A model generated the notes under the pieces. That model saw only the letters and a list, made by a program, of their open reading frames with translations, did not search any database and had not been told where the DNA came from. Shown here one piece after another: positions 55,132 through 64,000 of a DNA stretch of 64,000 nt. Source of the stretch: Arabidopsis thaliana (taxonomy: Eukaryota; Streptophyta; Magnoliopsida; Brassicales; Brassicaceae); assembly GCF_000001735.4 (NCBI RefSeq), contig NC_003071.7, positions 2,553,001-2,617,000 on the forward strand, written 5' to 3'. The position numbers and the translations under genes were made by a program. Each line of letters opens with the position of its first letter. Positions within the stretch are counted from its first letter, which is position 1.

Positions 55132-55925
55132 GTAAACCAATTTTATCAATTGTTTTGTTTTGCAATTTTGCGATTTTTATAATTTTACAGTAAACCAACT
55201 TTATCACTTTCTATAATTAAAGATCATAGAGAATATTCGATGGTTAAGCTGATATTTAGAACATTCTTATATCTTAAGCGATATACTTTCCCTGATTAAG
55301 GAAGAAGTTACCATACACTTCAGAATTGTATTTGTTGATATTAAATTAAATATTTTACGTAAAAGTTACCATATAAGTCCGGTTAGGTTTCATTTTCCTT
55401 ATATAATCGATCTGAAATCGAATTGAAATAAAAAGTTCCAATTAGATAAATTACCTGTAAATTGGCTTAAATTGAAGAAGCTTAATTTTCGATTTAACCT
55501 AACTCGTTTAGCGAATGTACTTCTCTTTTAATAGTATAGAGATTCCAAACAAATCTAAAAAAGACAAAAAAGAAAGAAAGTAATTTTGACATAAGCAGAG
55601 ATTGACAAACAATTCTTATAAAATAATTAATGTTGGAGAATTCTAAACACCAAATGAAATATTTATGAACAATGTCCATTAGATGTGTAGAGACAGTTTT
55701 ATCAATTCCATATTTCAAGGTTTGTTGTTAATTGTATAATAATTCTAGACAACATTCTAGATAAAGCAAAAATATTAGTGCAAGAATCAAGATCTTTCTT
55801 GTTTTGGAGCCTAGGTTGAAAAAGTGGACCTAGGACTTGGGCTATGATCGGTGTGGGAGAAACATTCAAACATGACGCGATAAGAAGGTGCCTCAAAAAT
55901 TTTACGAATAAGAAGGTGCCTAGTT
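55132..55925. other. AT-rich intergenic DNA with small duplication
   Basis: TTACAGTAAACCAA(T/C)TTTATCA occurs at about 55128 and 55184. GATAAGAAGGTGCCT occurs at 55879 and again, slightly changed, at 55906. No gene recognised. Confidence 0.4.
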
Positions 55926-57960
55926 AAGGGTGCCAAAGTTTCGTTGAAGAGGAGGCCCAAGTTCGTGGTCTTTGGTTTGACGGGAGATTGTTGGGTACAA
56001 ACCAAAAGTCCCACATCGGAAGTTTAGAAAAAGAGTTTCTAAGATATAAGTCAAGTCCAACTCCAACTAGTATGAGGTCTTTTGGGAAGGAACCCAATAA
56101 CAAATCCTTGCAGGCTTGAACATGTAAGTCTAAAGAGGACAATATCATACTAAATGGGAGTTGAAATGAGCTTAGAAAGCCCATTATAGTTAATAGAAAT
56201 TTCATACTTTTCTCTATCGTCCCAAGGACTTGGATCTTCTTGAAGAATCTTTTCATTTTCTTTTTATTTCGAGGATTTTTATATTTTGAGCCAATAGGCC
56301 TCCCACACTTTAACTGAACCTTATGTTCATTAATTTTGCTCTCATCTAACTCCAGCTCTCTAAGAATTTCAACTCTTGATGGGGCATTTGCAGCGGGGAT
56401 ATATGACTTTGTCACCTTTTTGTATCGGCGAATGAATCTGGTAATTGATTTTCCATATTTTTTAAATGTACAATCTTTAGTACTTCCAGCTCACGTTGCT
56501 TCGTAGAGGGGGGGGGGGGAGGATTAAGATATTTTAAAGATGGTGCACACCATTCTATATTTTTATGCATATGCATTTGATGAATTACTTCCCTTAAAGC
56601 TGGGAATTCATCTTCATCAAAATGGCAATCGGCAAAATGTGCCGTAAACGAATCACCAGTTTGTGGTTCAAGATACCTTATTATGCTCGGTGACACATAA
56701 CCGACGTATATTCCCAATCTCCTTGTTCTTTGTAGCGGTGCTATAAGCACATATACCGCATATCCAAAAATGCGGAGATGGGATAAATTTGGTACTTGAC
56801 CATAAGTCATGTGTAAATGGGAATATTGATTATCTGCGCTTGGTCTAATCTGAACCAAAGCCGCAACATACAATATAGCATGACCCCATATAAAAATTGG
56901 GAGTTTTGTTCTCAATATTAACGGTCTTGCAATGAGTTGCAACGTTTAATTAATGATTCGTCCATGCCATTTTGTGTATGAACATGAGGGACCGGATGCT
57001 CTACATCGATTCCCCTCGATACACAATAGTCATTAAAGGCTTGCAAAGTAAATTCCCCAACATTATCAAGCCAGACTTTTTTTATGGCATAATCAGGAAA
57101 GTGTGCCTCTAACCTGATTATTTGGGCAATAAATCTTGCGAAAGCCGTGTTTCGTGTAGTCAAAAGATATACATGTGACCATCTAGTGGATGCGTCAATT
57201 AATACCATAAAACATCGAAACCCACCATGGTGGATTGGCCCACATATATCACCATGACTTCTCGACAAGAATTCAGGTCTTTCACTCCCAATTTTGATTG
57301 GCGATGGTCTTATTATGAGTTTTTCTTGAGAACATGTTTTACATGAAAACTCACGAGATTTAAATATTTTCTTGTTTTTAATGGATGGTTTTAGAATTTT
57401 TCATAATTTTTGGCATCATGACTGAATCAGGATGTCCAAGTCTTTCATGTCATATCTTAAATATACTAGTAAACTCACTTGAGTGATTGTCACTCGAGTT
57501 TACTGTAACATTTGATGCGATTCTATTTATTTTTGTGCAATATAATTCGAAGGATAACATTGGCAATTCTTCTAATATATATATGCATCTCAAAATTTAT
57601 GCAAAGATATTCAATGCCAACTTTATTGATAGTCTCTATATGATATTCATTACTTCGGATATCTTGGAAACTTATCAAGTTACTATGAGACTTAGGAGAA
57701 TATAATGCATCATTTACTTTAAAAGGAGTTCCCCTTGGCATTGTAAAAATGGATTCGCCGAAGCCTAATATTATCTTTGCATGGCCATATATAGTACTCA
57801 CGCTTCTACCAGAGTCTTTTATTTGGAGAGAGGAGAAGTATTTTGTATCTTTAGAGATTGTGTGTGTAGAAGCACTGTCCGTCAGACATATATCTTCATC
57901 CTCAATCTCGTATTTTGAAATGATTCTGGGATAAAATATTTATTCATTAAATTTTGACAT
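55926..57960 (-). pseudogene. Ty1/Copia pol remnant (pre-integrase and integrase), no RT
   Basis: Reading from 57960: residues like YFIPESFQN, then the gag-pre-integrase part (ISTIYGHAKIILGFGESIF, NLISFQDIRSNEYHIET) at 57801-57523; the integrase core at 57268-56918 (GDICGPIHHGGFRCFMVLIDASTRWSHVYLL, VWLDNVGEFT, HPVPHVHTQNGM); its C-terminal part at 56942-56412 (KLPIFIWGHAILYVAALVQIRP, YGQVPNLSHLRIFGYAVYV, LGIYVGYVSPSIIRYLEP); and a linker frame to about 56215. The frame is cut by several stops and a G10 run at 56508-56518. Reverse transcriptase and RNase H are missing, their place taken by LTR-like sequence. The gag end lies beyond the nested LINE at 63.5-63.9 kb. Confidence 0.8.
55988..56205 (+). 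mobile_element. TRIM/small-LTR-like fragment
   Basis: TGTTGGGTACAAACC, AAAAGTCCCACATCGGAAG and the following TAAGATATAAGTCAAG words match the style of TRIM/Katydid-type LTR starts in Arabidopsis relatives. It interrupts the Copia remnant. No PBS, partner LTR or duplication was found. Confidence 0.4.
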
Positions 57961-58287
57961 AGGCTATCCACATGTCATAATATATTATAGTAAAATGAAA
58001 GTGAAGTTGTCAATATCGGTGCTAAAAACTAAAACGCATCGTTTTGCTCTGAGGGCGAAAAAAGGGCGAACTAGGGTTTTAAGCTTCCTCCGCAAGTTCC
58101 GATGCCGGAGACAACAAAAACAACGATCAGCATAGCGGAGAATGTTCGATGCAGGGAATGACTTAAGTCAAGTGTTGATGCGGGATGAGGGGGTTCTGCA
58201 GATTTTGGAGAAGGAAATGAGTTCTACTGAGATTACGTTGCAGGTGGGAAATATTGATTTGGAGAAGAAGCAGTACCTGCTCGTAAG

Positions 58288-59430
58288 GTGGAGTCAATAG
58301 GGAAACCACATGGGAGTTGGGCTGCGGTGGTTAAAAACAAAGTTGAGTCTAAAATAGTGGTTTTGATTATTGAGGAGGTTGATGGAGTACCATCGGCTCG
58401 AATTCCCGATAGTGTTTTCAAGGAAGCTAAACCATTATGGGAAGACTTCTTAGTTGGAAAGTTCTTGGCAAAGGCTCCTTTTGTTGGGGGTATTCATGCT
58501 TTAGTGAATAAGATATGGACACTTGGAGATAAATCGGTAAAGATTGATGTGTTTGTGGTGAACCACACAACAGTGAGGTTCAGAATCAAAGATGAACGTA
58601 CTAGAGCTCGAGTTCTAAGAAGAGGTATGTGGAACCTGTGCGGAGTTCCTGTGGTGCTATCGAAATGGACTCCAATAGTTGATATGGATCAAGAAGAGAT
58701 TAAAACTATGCCACTTTGGGTAATAGTGAAGAATGTGCCACCAAAGTATTTCTCTTGCAAAGTGCTAAGTGCTATAACAAGTCCATTGGGAACGCCAAAG
58801 AAACTCCACCCGGATACAGAAGCAATCAAAACTTTTGAGGAGGCAAAAGTATTTGTAGAAGTGGACTTCACGAAGAAATTACCAAAGTGTTTCTCTTTCA
58901 AGTCAGAAAAAGGAGGAGATACAGTAGTCGAATATGTTTATCCATGGTTACCTCCAAGATGTAACAGCTGTGATAGATGGGGTCATTTAAGTACAGATTG
59001 TTTATCAAGGAAAAAGGCAGAAAATAGAGTTGAGGTAACCAAACCAGTAGAAACTAAGGTGGCAGATCTAGAGCCAGAGACAAGTAATGGTCTGGAACAG
59101 AGTTTGAAAGAAAATAAAGAAGATGGGAATAATAATGCAGAGGAGTTAATTGAGAACTCACAACACCAGTCCAAGGATGCTCTGACATGGAATACTCCTA
59201 CTAAAACAATAAAGAGTCCTAGCAAAGCCAACGAACTGCGTTATGGAGAAGTGTCCATCTTGTCCAACTCTTTTTTCTGTCTTAGTGACAAAGGAGAAGA
59301 AGTAGAAGAAGGAGAAGTATATGCTGATATAGAGGTAGAGAAATCAGACCACGTAGAGGATAAGGGGGATGATTACGTGGTGGAAGAAGAATCCCAACAG
59401 GAGGGGAAAACTTTACCTACTAATAATTAG
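58288..59430 (+). CDS. LINE ORF1 (DUF4283, zinc knuckle), 380 aa, open
   Basis: An open frame starting MESIGKPHGSWAAVVKNKVE. The DUF4283 core runs from about residue 40 to 210 (WEDFLVGKFLAKAPFVGGI, TVRFRIKDERTRARVLRRGMW, MPLWVIVKNVPPKYFSCKVL, FVEVDFTKKLP). The CCHC knuckle CNSCDRWGHLSTDC is at about 223-236. A long charged, disordered tail ends EESQQEGKTLPTNN. It would coat LINE RNA. In-frame ATG choice is uncertain, since the frame may extend upstream of 58288; the ORF ends 140 bp before ORF2. It is intact, unlike ORF2. Confidence 0.85.
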   Translation: MESIGKPHGSWAAVVKNKVESKIVVLIIEEVDGVPSARIPDSVFKEAKPLWEDFLVGKFLAKAPFVGGIHALVNKIWTLGDKSVKIDVFVVNHTTVRFRIKDERTRARVLRRGMWNLCGVPVVLSKWTPIVDMDQEEIKTMPLWVIVKNVPPKYFSCKVLSAITSPLGTPKKLHPDTEAIKTFEEAKVFVEVDFTKKLPKCFSFKSEKGGDTVVEYVYPWLPPRCNSCDRWGHLSTDCLSRKKAENRVEVTKPVETKVADLEPETSNGLEQSLKENKEDGNNNAEELIENSQHQSKDALTWNTPTKTIKSPSKANELRYGEVSILSNSFFCLSDKGEEVEEGEVYADIEVEKSDHVEDKGDDYVVEEESQQEGKTLPTNN

Positions 59431-59570
59431 GAAGAAGCAGGGAATCTGAGGATATCTCTTCCGAGAGCATCTAAAGATAGTCACAAATGCGTCTCATCAA
59501 ACAAAACGTAGAATACTAGGACTCAAAAACCTAGTTTTCTAAAAAAACGTCACACTCCAAATAATCATTG

Positions 59571-62500
59571 ATGTCAGGTTTCTTCTGGAACATCAGGGGC
59601 TTCAATAAAAATAGTAAACAAGGTGTTGTTAGGAACTGGATGAAGGAGGGGAAATTTGATTTTGGATGTCTGATAGAAACAAAAATAAAGGCAGGCAAAG
59701 CGGATTGAATAGTTAGTTCAGTGTTTAAAGACTGGTCTCTACTATCTAATTATGAAGAACATCGATTGGGAAGGTTGTGGTTAGTATGGAGAAGTAATGT
59801 CAGGGTAACTCCACTCTACAAGACATCTCAACTCATCACTTGCTCAATACTTGTAGAAGGAAGAGATGAAGAATTCTTTGTCTCTTTTATTTATGCGTCA
59901 AATTTTGCAGCAGAGAGAAAATTGCTTTGGAGTGATCTTAGGAATCATCAAGACTCTCCTCTCTTTCAAAAGAAAGCATGGCTTATTTGTGGAGATTTTA
60001 ACAAAATATTGGAAGGCGACGACCACTCACTTTTTGCGACCATACCAACAATACCACAGGGGATGCGGGACCTTCAGGACTTAGTGAGATACTGTGAACT
60101 CACTGATCTGAGCTATCAAGGACAGAGATATACTTGGTGTAATAAACAGAAGGAGGGTGTGATTTGCAAGAAACTAGATAGAGTTCTGGTTAGCAAAAAT
60201 CGGATTCAAGATTATAGTCAGTCTTATTCTGTTTTTGAGTCAGGTGGCTGTTCTGACCACATGAGATGCAGATTTCATTTATCGAAAGAAGGGATGCGGG
60301 TTAAGAGACCATTTAAGTTCGTGAACACTACCACTGAATACACGGGTTTTCATATAGAGCTTGAAGAAAGTTGGAAGAGGAGTCCTCCACTTTTTCACTC
60401 AACTGCTGCAATGTTTAGATTGTCAAAGAAGCTAAAAGGATTGAAACCCCAACTGAGAAACATGGGGAAGAAGATGATCGGGAATATCTCTATAAGAACA
60501 AAGGAAGCGTATAAGATTCTTTGTGAAAGGCAAGCTGCTACAATGTCTGACCCAACAGAGCAAGCTATTATTGCAGAGGAAAATACATATGAGATCTGGA
60601 GTAGGTTATCGGAGATAGAGGAACGATATCTACAACAAAAGGCCAAACTCCATTGGATGAAAGTGGGAGATCAGAACAATAAAACATTCTATTCCGCTGC
60701 AAAGCTCAAGGAAGTTAGAAATAACATCATGGAGATACAGTGTGAAGATAAAACTGTTGCTGCGAATCAAGAGAGTATCAAAGCTGAAGCAGAGAGATAC
60801 TTCAAGGAATTTTTGTCTATAAAACCTGCAGATTATGTTCAATGGTCCACAGAGGAGCTTGAAAACATTCTGCAATTCAAATGTGATGAACAAGACAAAC
60901 ACATGCTGATAACCGAAGTAACGGAGGAGGAGATAAAAAAGGTTCTTTTTGCGATGCCATCAAACAAATAACCAAGACCGGACGGTTTCACCTGCGAGTT
61001 TTTCAAGGAATCTTGGTCTATAGTGGGGAAGGATTTTGTGGTAGCTATCCAGTCTTTTTTTAAAACAGGATTTTTACCAAAAGGAGTCAACTCAACGATT
61101 TTAGCCTTGATTCCAAAGAAGAAAGAAGCGTTGGTCATGAAGGACTATAGACCCATCTCTTGCTGCAATGTTCTCTACAAGATAATATCAAAGATTCTCG
61201 CAGGCCGACTAAAGATGATCCTCCCGAAATTTATAGCACCTAACCAATGTGCTTTTATAAAAGACAGATTGTTCATGGAGAATCTCTTATTCGCCACAGA
61301 AATCATCAAAGAATACCACAAAGAATCTATCTCCCCCCGGTGTGCTATGAATATAGACATTTCTAAAGCATTTGACTCAGTCCAATGGGGATTTCTACTC
61401 AACACCTTGAGAGCTTTAGCATTCCCAGAGCAGTATGTGAAATGGATCCAAACTTGCATAAGCTCTGCATCTTTCTCTATTCAAGTCAATGGAGAACTTG
61501 CAGACTATTTTAACAGTTAAAGAGGTCTCCGACAGGGATTCTCTCTCAGCCCATACTTATTCGTCATTTGCATGAATGTTCTCTCGCGCAAGCTAGACAT
61601 GGCTGCAAATGAAAAACAGATTGGCTATCAGCCGAACTACAAAAGCATGAAACTCACACATTTATGTTTTGCAGATGACTTGATGGTATTTGTAGAAGGC
61701 AAGAAGAAGTCCATAGAAGGAGCCTAGCGGTCTTCGAGGAGTTTGCAGTTCACTCGGGCTTGAAGATAAGTCTTGAGAAATCCACTATCTACATGGTCGG
61801 AGTAGACACACATATAAAAGAAGATATCCTTGCTCAATTCCCGTTTGAACAGGGATCTCTACCGGTCCGTTACCTGGGGCTGCCACTAATGACAAGGAAG
61901 AGGTCCTCTGCTGATTACTTACCGCTCCTAGAGAAAATACGTTCCCAAATAAGCATATGGACTGCCCGTACACTCTCCTTTACTGGGAGGCTTCAGTTAC
62001 TCACTTCAGTGACTTTCAGTTTGATAAATTTTTGGACTGCAACTTTCAGACTACATAAGAGTTGCATCAAGAAGATTGACAAAATTTGCTCCGCTTTCCT
62101 TTGGTCTGGTCCATCTTTAAACCCGAGGAAAGTAAAGGTAGCGTGGTCTACTGTGTGCACTCCCAAGAGTGAAGGAGGATTGGGGCTGAGATCAGTAGAG
62201 GAAACAAATAAGGTTTGCATGCTAAAGCTGATTTGGAGAATTCTCTCAGCAAAAGGCTCTCTATGGGTGGACTGGATCAAAATGCATTTGATAAGAGGTG
62301 GCTCTTTCTGGGCGGTGAGAGAAACAAGTTCTAGTGGGTCTTGGATATGGAGGAAGCTTTTGAAGTATCGAGAAACAGCAAAGAGGTTTCATAAGGTGGA
62401 AGTACGAAATGGTGAGAAAACATCCTTCTGGTATGACTCATGGTGTTCTTTAGGCTGCCTATATGACAAGCTCGGAGATAGAGGTTGTATTGATATGGGG

Positions 62501-63241
62501 ATCCCGAAAGAAAGTACTTTGTCTCCAGTAATGAAGAGAACAAAAAGAAGAAGGCATCGACAACCTGTTTTAAACACTGTTGAGTGTAAGCTACAAAAAC
62601 AGAAACAAAACCGAGTAGAAACAAAGAAAGACATCGCTATATGGAAAGGAAAAAACGATTATTACAAATCAAATTTCCGATCCAAAGAAACATGGTTGCA
62701 GCTCAGAAACACGAAACCGGAGATGTAGGGGCATAAGGAGATTTGGTTCTCGAACTCGACTCCAAAGTATGCTCTCCTTACTTGGTTGGTGGTCAGGAAC
62801 AGTTTAGCAACAGGGGAGAGAATGGGGCAGTGGAAACAATATGCAAATACTAGCTGTACTTTCTGCAAAACTCAGATAGAAACAAGTGACCATCTCTTCT
62901 TTCAATGTGATTACTCAAGGAAAGTTTGGAATGGACTGGTACGTGGGCTGCTATTGGACAAATACTCAGAAAAATGGCAAGATATAATGCTAATGCTTGC
63001 AAGAAAAGACTTCAACACCACAAAGAGCTTCATCCTTGGATATGTTTTGCAGAACTCAATTCACTCGATATGGAGGGAAAGGAACGCTAGAAGACATGGC
63101 GAGGAACCGTCACCCGCGGAGAGACTAATCAAGTTAATCGACAAAAACATTAGGAACCGGTTGAGTACAATGCGAAGAGGAGGTCAAGAGAAGTATGAAA
63201 AGGGGATTCAAATGTGGTTTGGATCAAGAAGAACATCTTAA
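59571..63241 (+). pseudogene. LINE ORF2: endonuclease-RT-zf-RVT, four stops and one frameshift
   Basis: It starts at 59571 with the endonuclease signature FFWNIRGFNK and CLIETKIK; TGA at 59706; then WLICGDFNKI, YTWCNKQKEG and SGGCSDHMRC (endonuclease active-site neighbourhood). TAA at 60969 precedes RT motifs PDGFTCEFFKESW, DYRPISCCNVLYKIISKIL, FIKDRLFMENLLFATE and MNIDISKAFDSVQW; TAA at 61518; then GLRQGFSLSPYLF and the catalytic FADDLMVF. A frameshift near 61725 leads to VRYLGLPLMTRKRS and VAWSTVCTPKSEGGLGLRS. TAG at 62726 is followed by the zf-RVT end (CTFCKTQIETSDHLFFQC, VWNGLV) to 63241. No RNase H is seen, as in many plant L1 copies. Confidence 0.9.
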
Positions 63242-63353
63242 GAGTTCTTTAATTTTTTTTTAAGACAAGTCTACATGTATATGTATAAACGTTTATTTTT
63301 TCTTGAATATAATTTAACATTAGATTCAAAAAAAAAAATATATTACAGTAAAA

Positions 63354-64000
63354 CATTATCCCAAAAACAAAAGCATATATAATGTTTGTCATGTATAGCA
63401 TAATTATACATATGGCTATAATATATTACATTGATTTATCGTTTTCATGATCAATCGAGAAAATCTGCCATACCAAAATGATTGGCCTTTAAAGGAAGGT
63501 CCCGACTTATCACGATGAGATTAGTTTCAACATCCCTTTCTTTTGTCTTTTGTGAGGCTTGATACTGATAGACTAAATGTTTTGGTATACGACACGTCAT
63601 GTACTAGTGTCCTTTCATGTCGCATCTGTGGTAAGTGCTTTCAATATACCATTTCTTAACACGGCCAACATCATTCACATGAAGATTTTTGTTGGTTTTT
63701 TCTGTGTTGAAATCATTGTGATGGAAACTTCTTCCTTTTCCTCGACCACGACCACAACCTCTCCCATGACCACTACCACTACCACAGCCTCGCCAAGGTC
63801 TGGATCCTCACCAATTATCATCACCAGATGTAGCAACATTCACTTCTAAAAGTGAAGCTGATCCAGGTGGGGGAGATAAATGATTCATCATCACGAGTTC
63901 ATTATTTTTCTCAGCAACCAAAAAGACTTGCATCAACTCGGAATAACAAGTGTGTCCTTTGGCCCAATATTACTGGTGAAGGATTACAATTCCAGGATGA
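63354..64000 (-). pseudogene. Ty1/Copia gag end, right part of the split element
   Basis: The minus strand from about 63850 to 63570 reads a Gly/Arg-rich stretch (GRGCGRGRGKGR), then residues HHNDFN and a CCHC-like knuckle (YHRCDMKGH) typical of the end of Copia gag. The frame holds stops. Sequence from 63850 to the window end shows more gag-like codons but no clear frame. It matches the pol remnant left of the LINE, so both belong to one decayed element that continues beyond the window. Confidence 0.6.

Larger units (their letters stand above)
57979..63353 (+). mobile_element. Full-length L1-type LINE with 17-bp TSD, nested in Copia
   Basis: AATATATTATAGTAAAA at 57979-57995 and AATATATTACAGTAAAA at 63337-63353 differ at one base and flank the element. 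The 3' end has an A-rich tail (about 63328-63338). The element carries 5' UTR, ORF1, ORF2 and 3' UTR in plus orientation. It splits a minus-strand Copia element whose gag lies to the right and pol to the left. Confidence 0.88.

Noticed and set aside
56508..56518. Poly-G run (also near 21791 and 48292) as a possible G-quadruplex signal
   Set aside because: Isolated homopolymers in degenerate TE sequence without the spaced G-tracts of a quadruplex.
1..64000. tRNA or rRNA genes
   Set aside because: Only the tRNA-complementary primer-binding site of the chromovirus was seen; no cloverleaf or rRNA-like sequence was recognised by eye, and a tRNAscan run would be needed to exclude them fully.

Overview
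The window is nuclear DNA of a flowering plant, almost certainly a Brassicaceae close to Arabidopsis. Three unrelated host genes stand side by side in the middle (32.2-37.3 kb): RPA1A (plus strand), PSBX and VPS2.1 (minus strand). This is the order and orientation I recall for AT2G06510, AT2G06520 and AT2G06530 on the pericentromeric flank of Arabidopsis thaliana chromosome 2. Spliced RPA1A (640 aa), PSBX (116 aa) and VPS2.1 (225 aa) are all open. Almost everything else is transposable-element (TE) DNA, much of it nested.

Left arm (1-31.9 kb). A Mutator-like element (MULE) region (1 to about 6.35 kb) carries a five-exon transposase that reads as intact, a plus-strand gene with an auxilin-like J-domain C-terminus, and many copies of a short motif (about TTTACAAGGGATTTTAAAAG) between genes, in introns and in 84-bp tandem repeats. 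Next comes a solo LTR (8.7-18.3 kb, target-site duplication ATGAC) split by a young Ty3 chromovirus (9.81-17.72 kb, duplication TAATC, tRNA-iMet primer-binding site). It is followed by a CACTA remnant with a TNPA-like gene (18.6-23.3 kb), a second solo LTR (23.40-25.24 kb, duplication CCTAT), a Copia-LTR-like stretch, and a PIF/Harbinger-type element (26.93-31.45 kb, TAA) that captured pieces of a HIR/SPFH gene and was itself hit by a hAT element (27.46-30.50 kb, duplication CATGATTG). A MITE (31.45-31.86 kb) abuts the RPA1A promoter.

Host island (31.9-37.5 kb). RPA1A has a telo-box fused to an E2F site just upstream of its ATG, fitting S-phase expression of a DNA replication protein. PSBX is a nuclear gene for a photosystem II subunit. 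VPS2.1 is an ESCRT-III subunit.

Right arm (37.5-64 kb). In order: a roughly 1-kb foldback element; a 27-bp minisatellite carrying E2F motifs; an L1-type LINE (minus) that lacks its 3' end; a second hAT (45.12-48.06 kb); a PIF/Harbinger transposase plus a truncated partner ORF; a 391-bp tandem array built from the junction of two TEs; a foldback element with a 63-bp minisatellite core; an LTR fragment; and a decayed Copia element (minus) split by a full-length but stop-riddled LINE (58.0-63.3 kb) with a target-site duplication. No rRNA, tRNA, CRISPR or prokaryotic features were seen.

All coordinates and splice sites were read by eye. Family names come from recognised motifs, not database searches.
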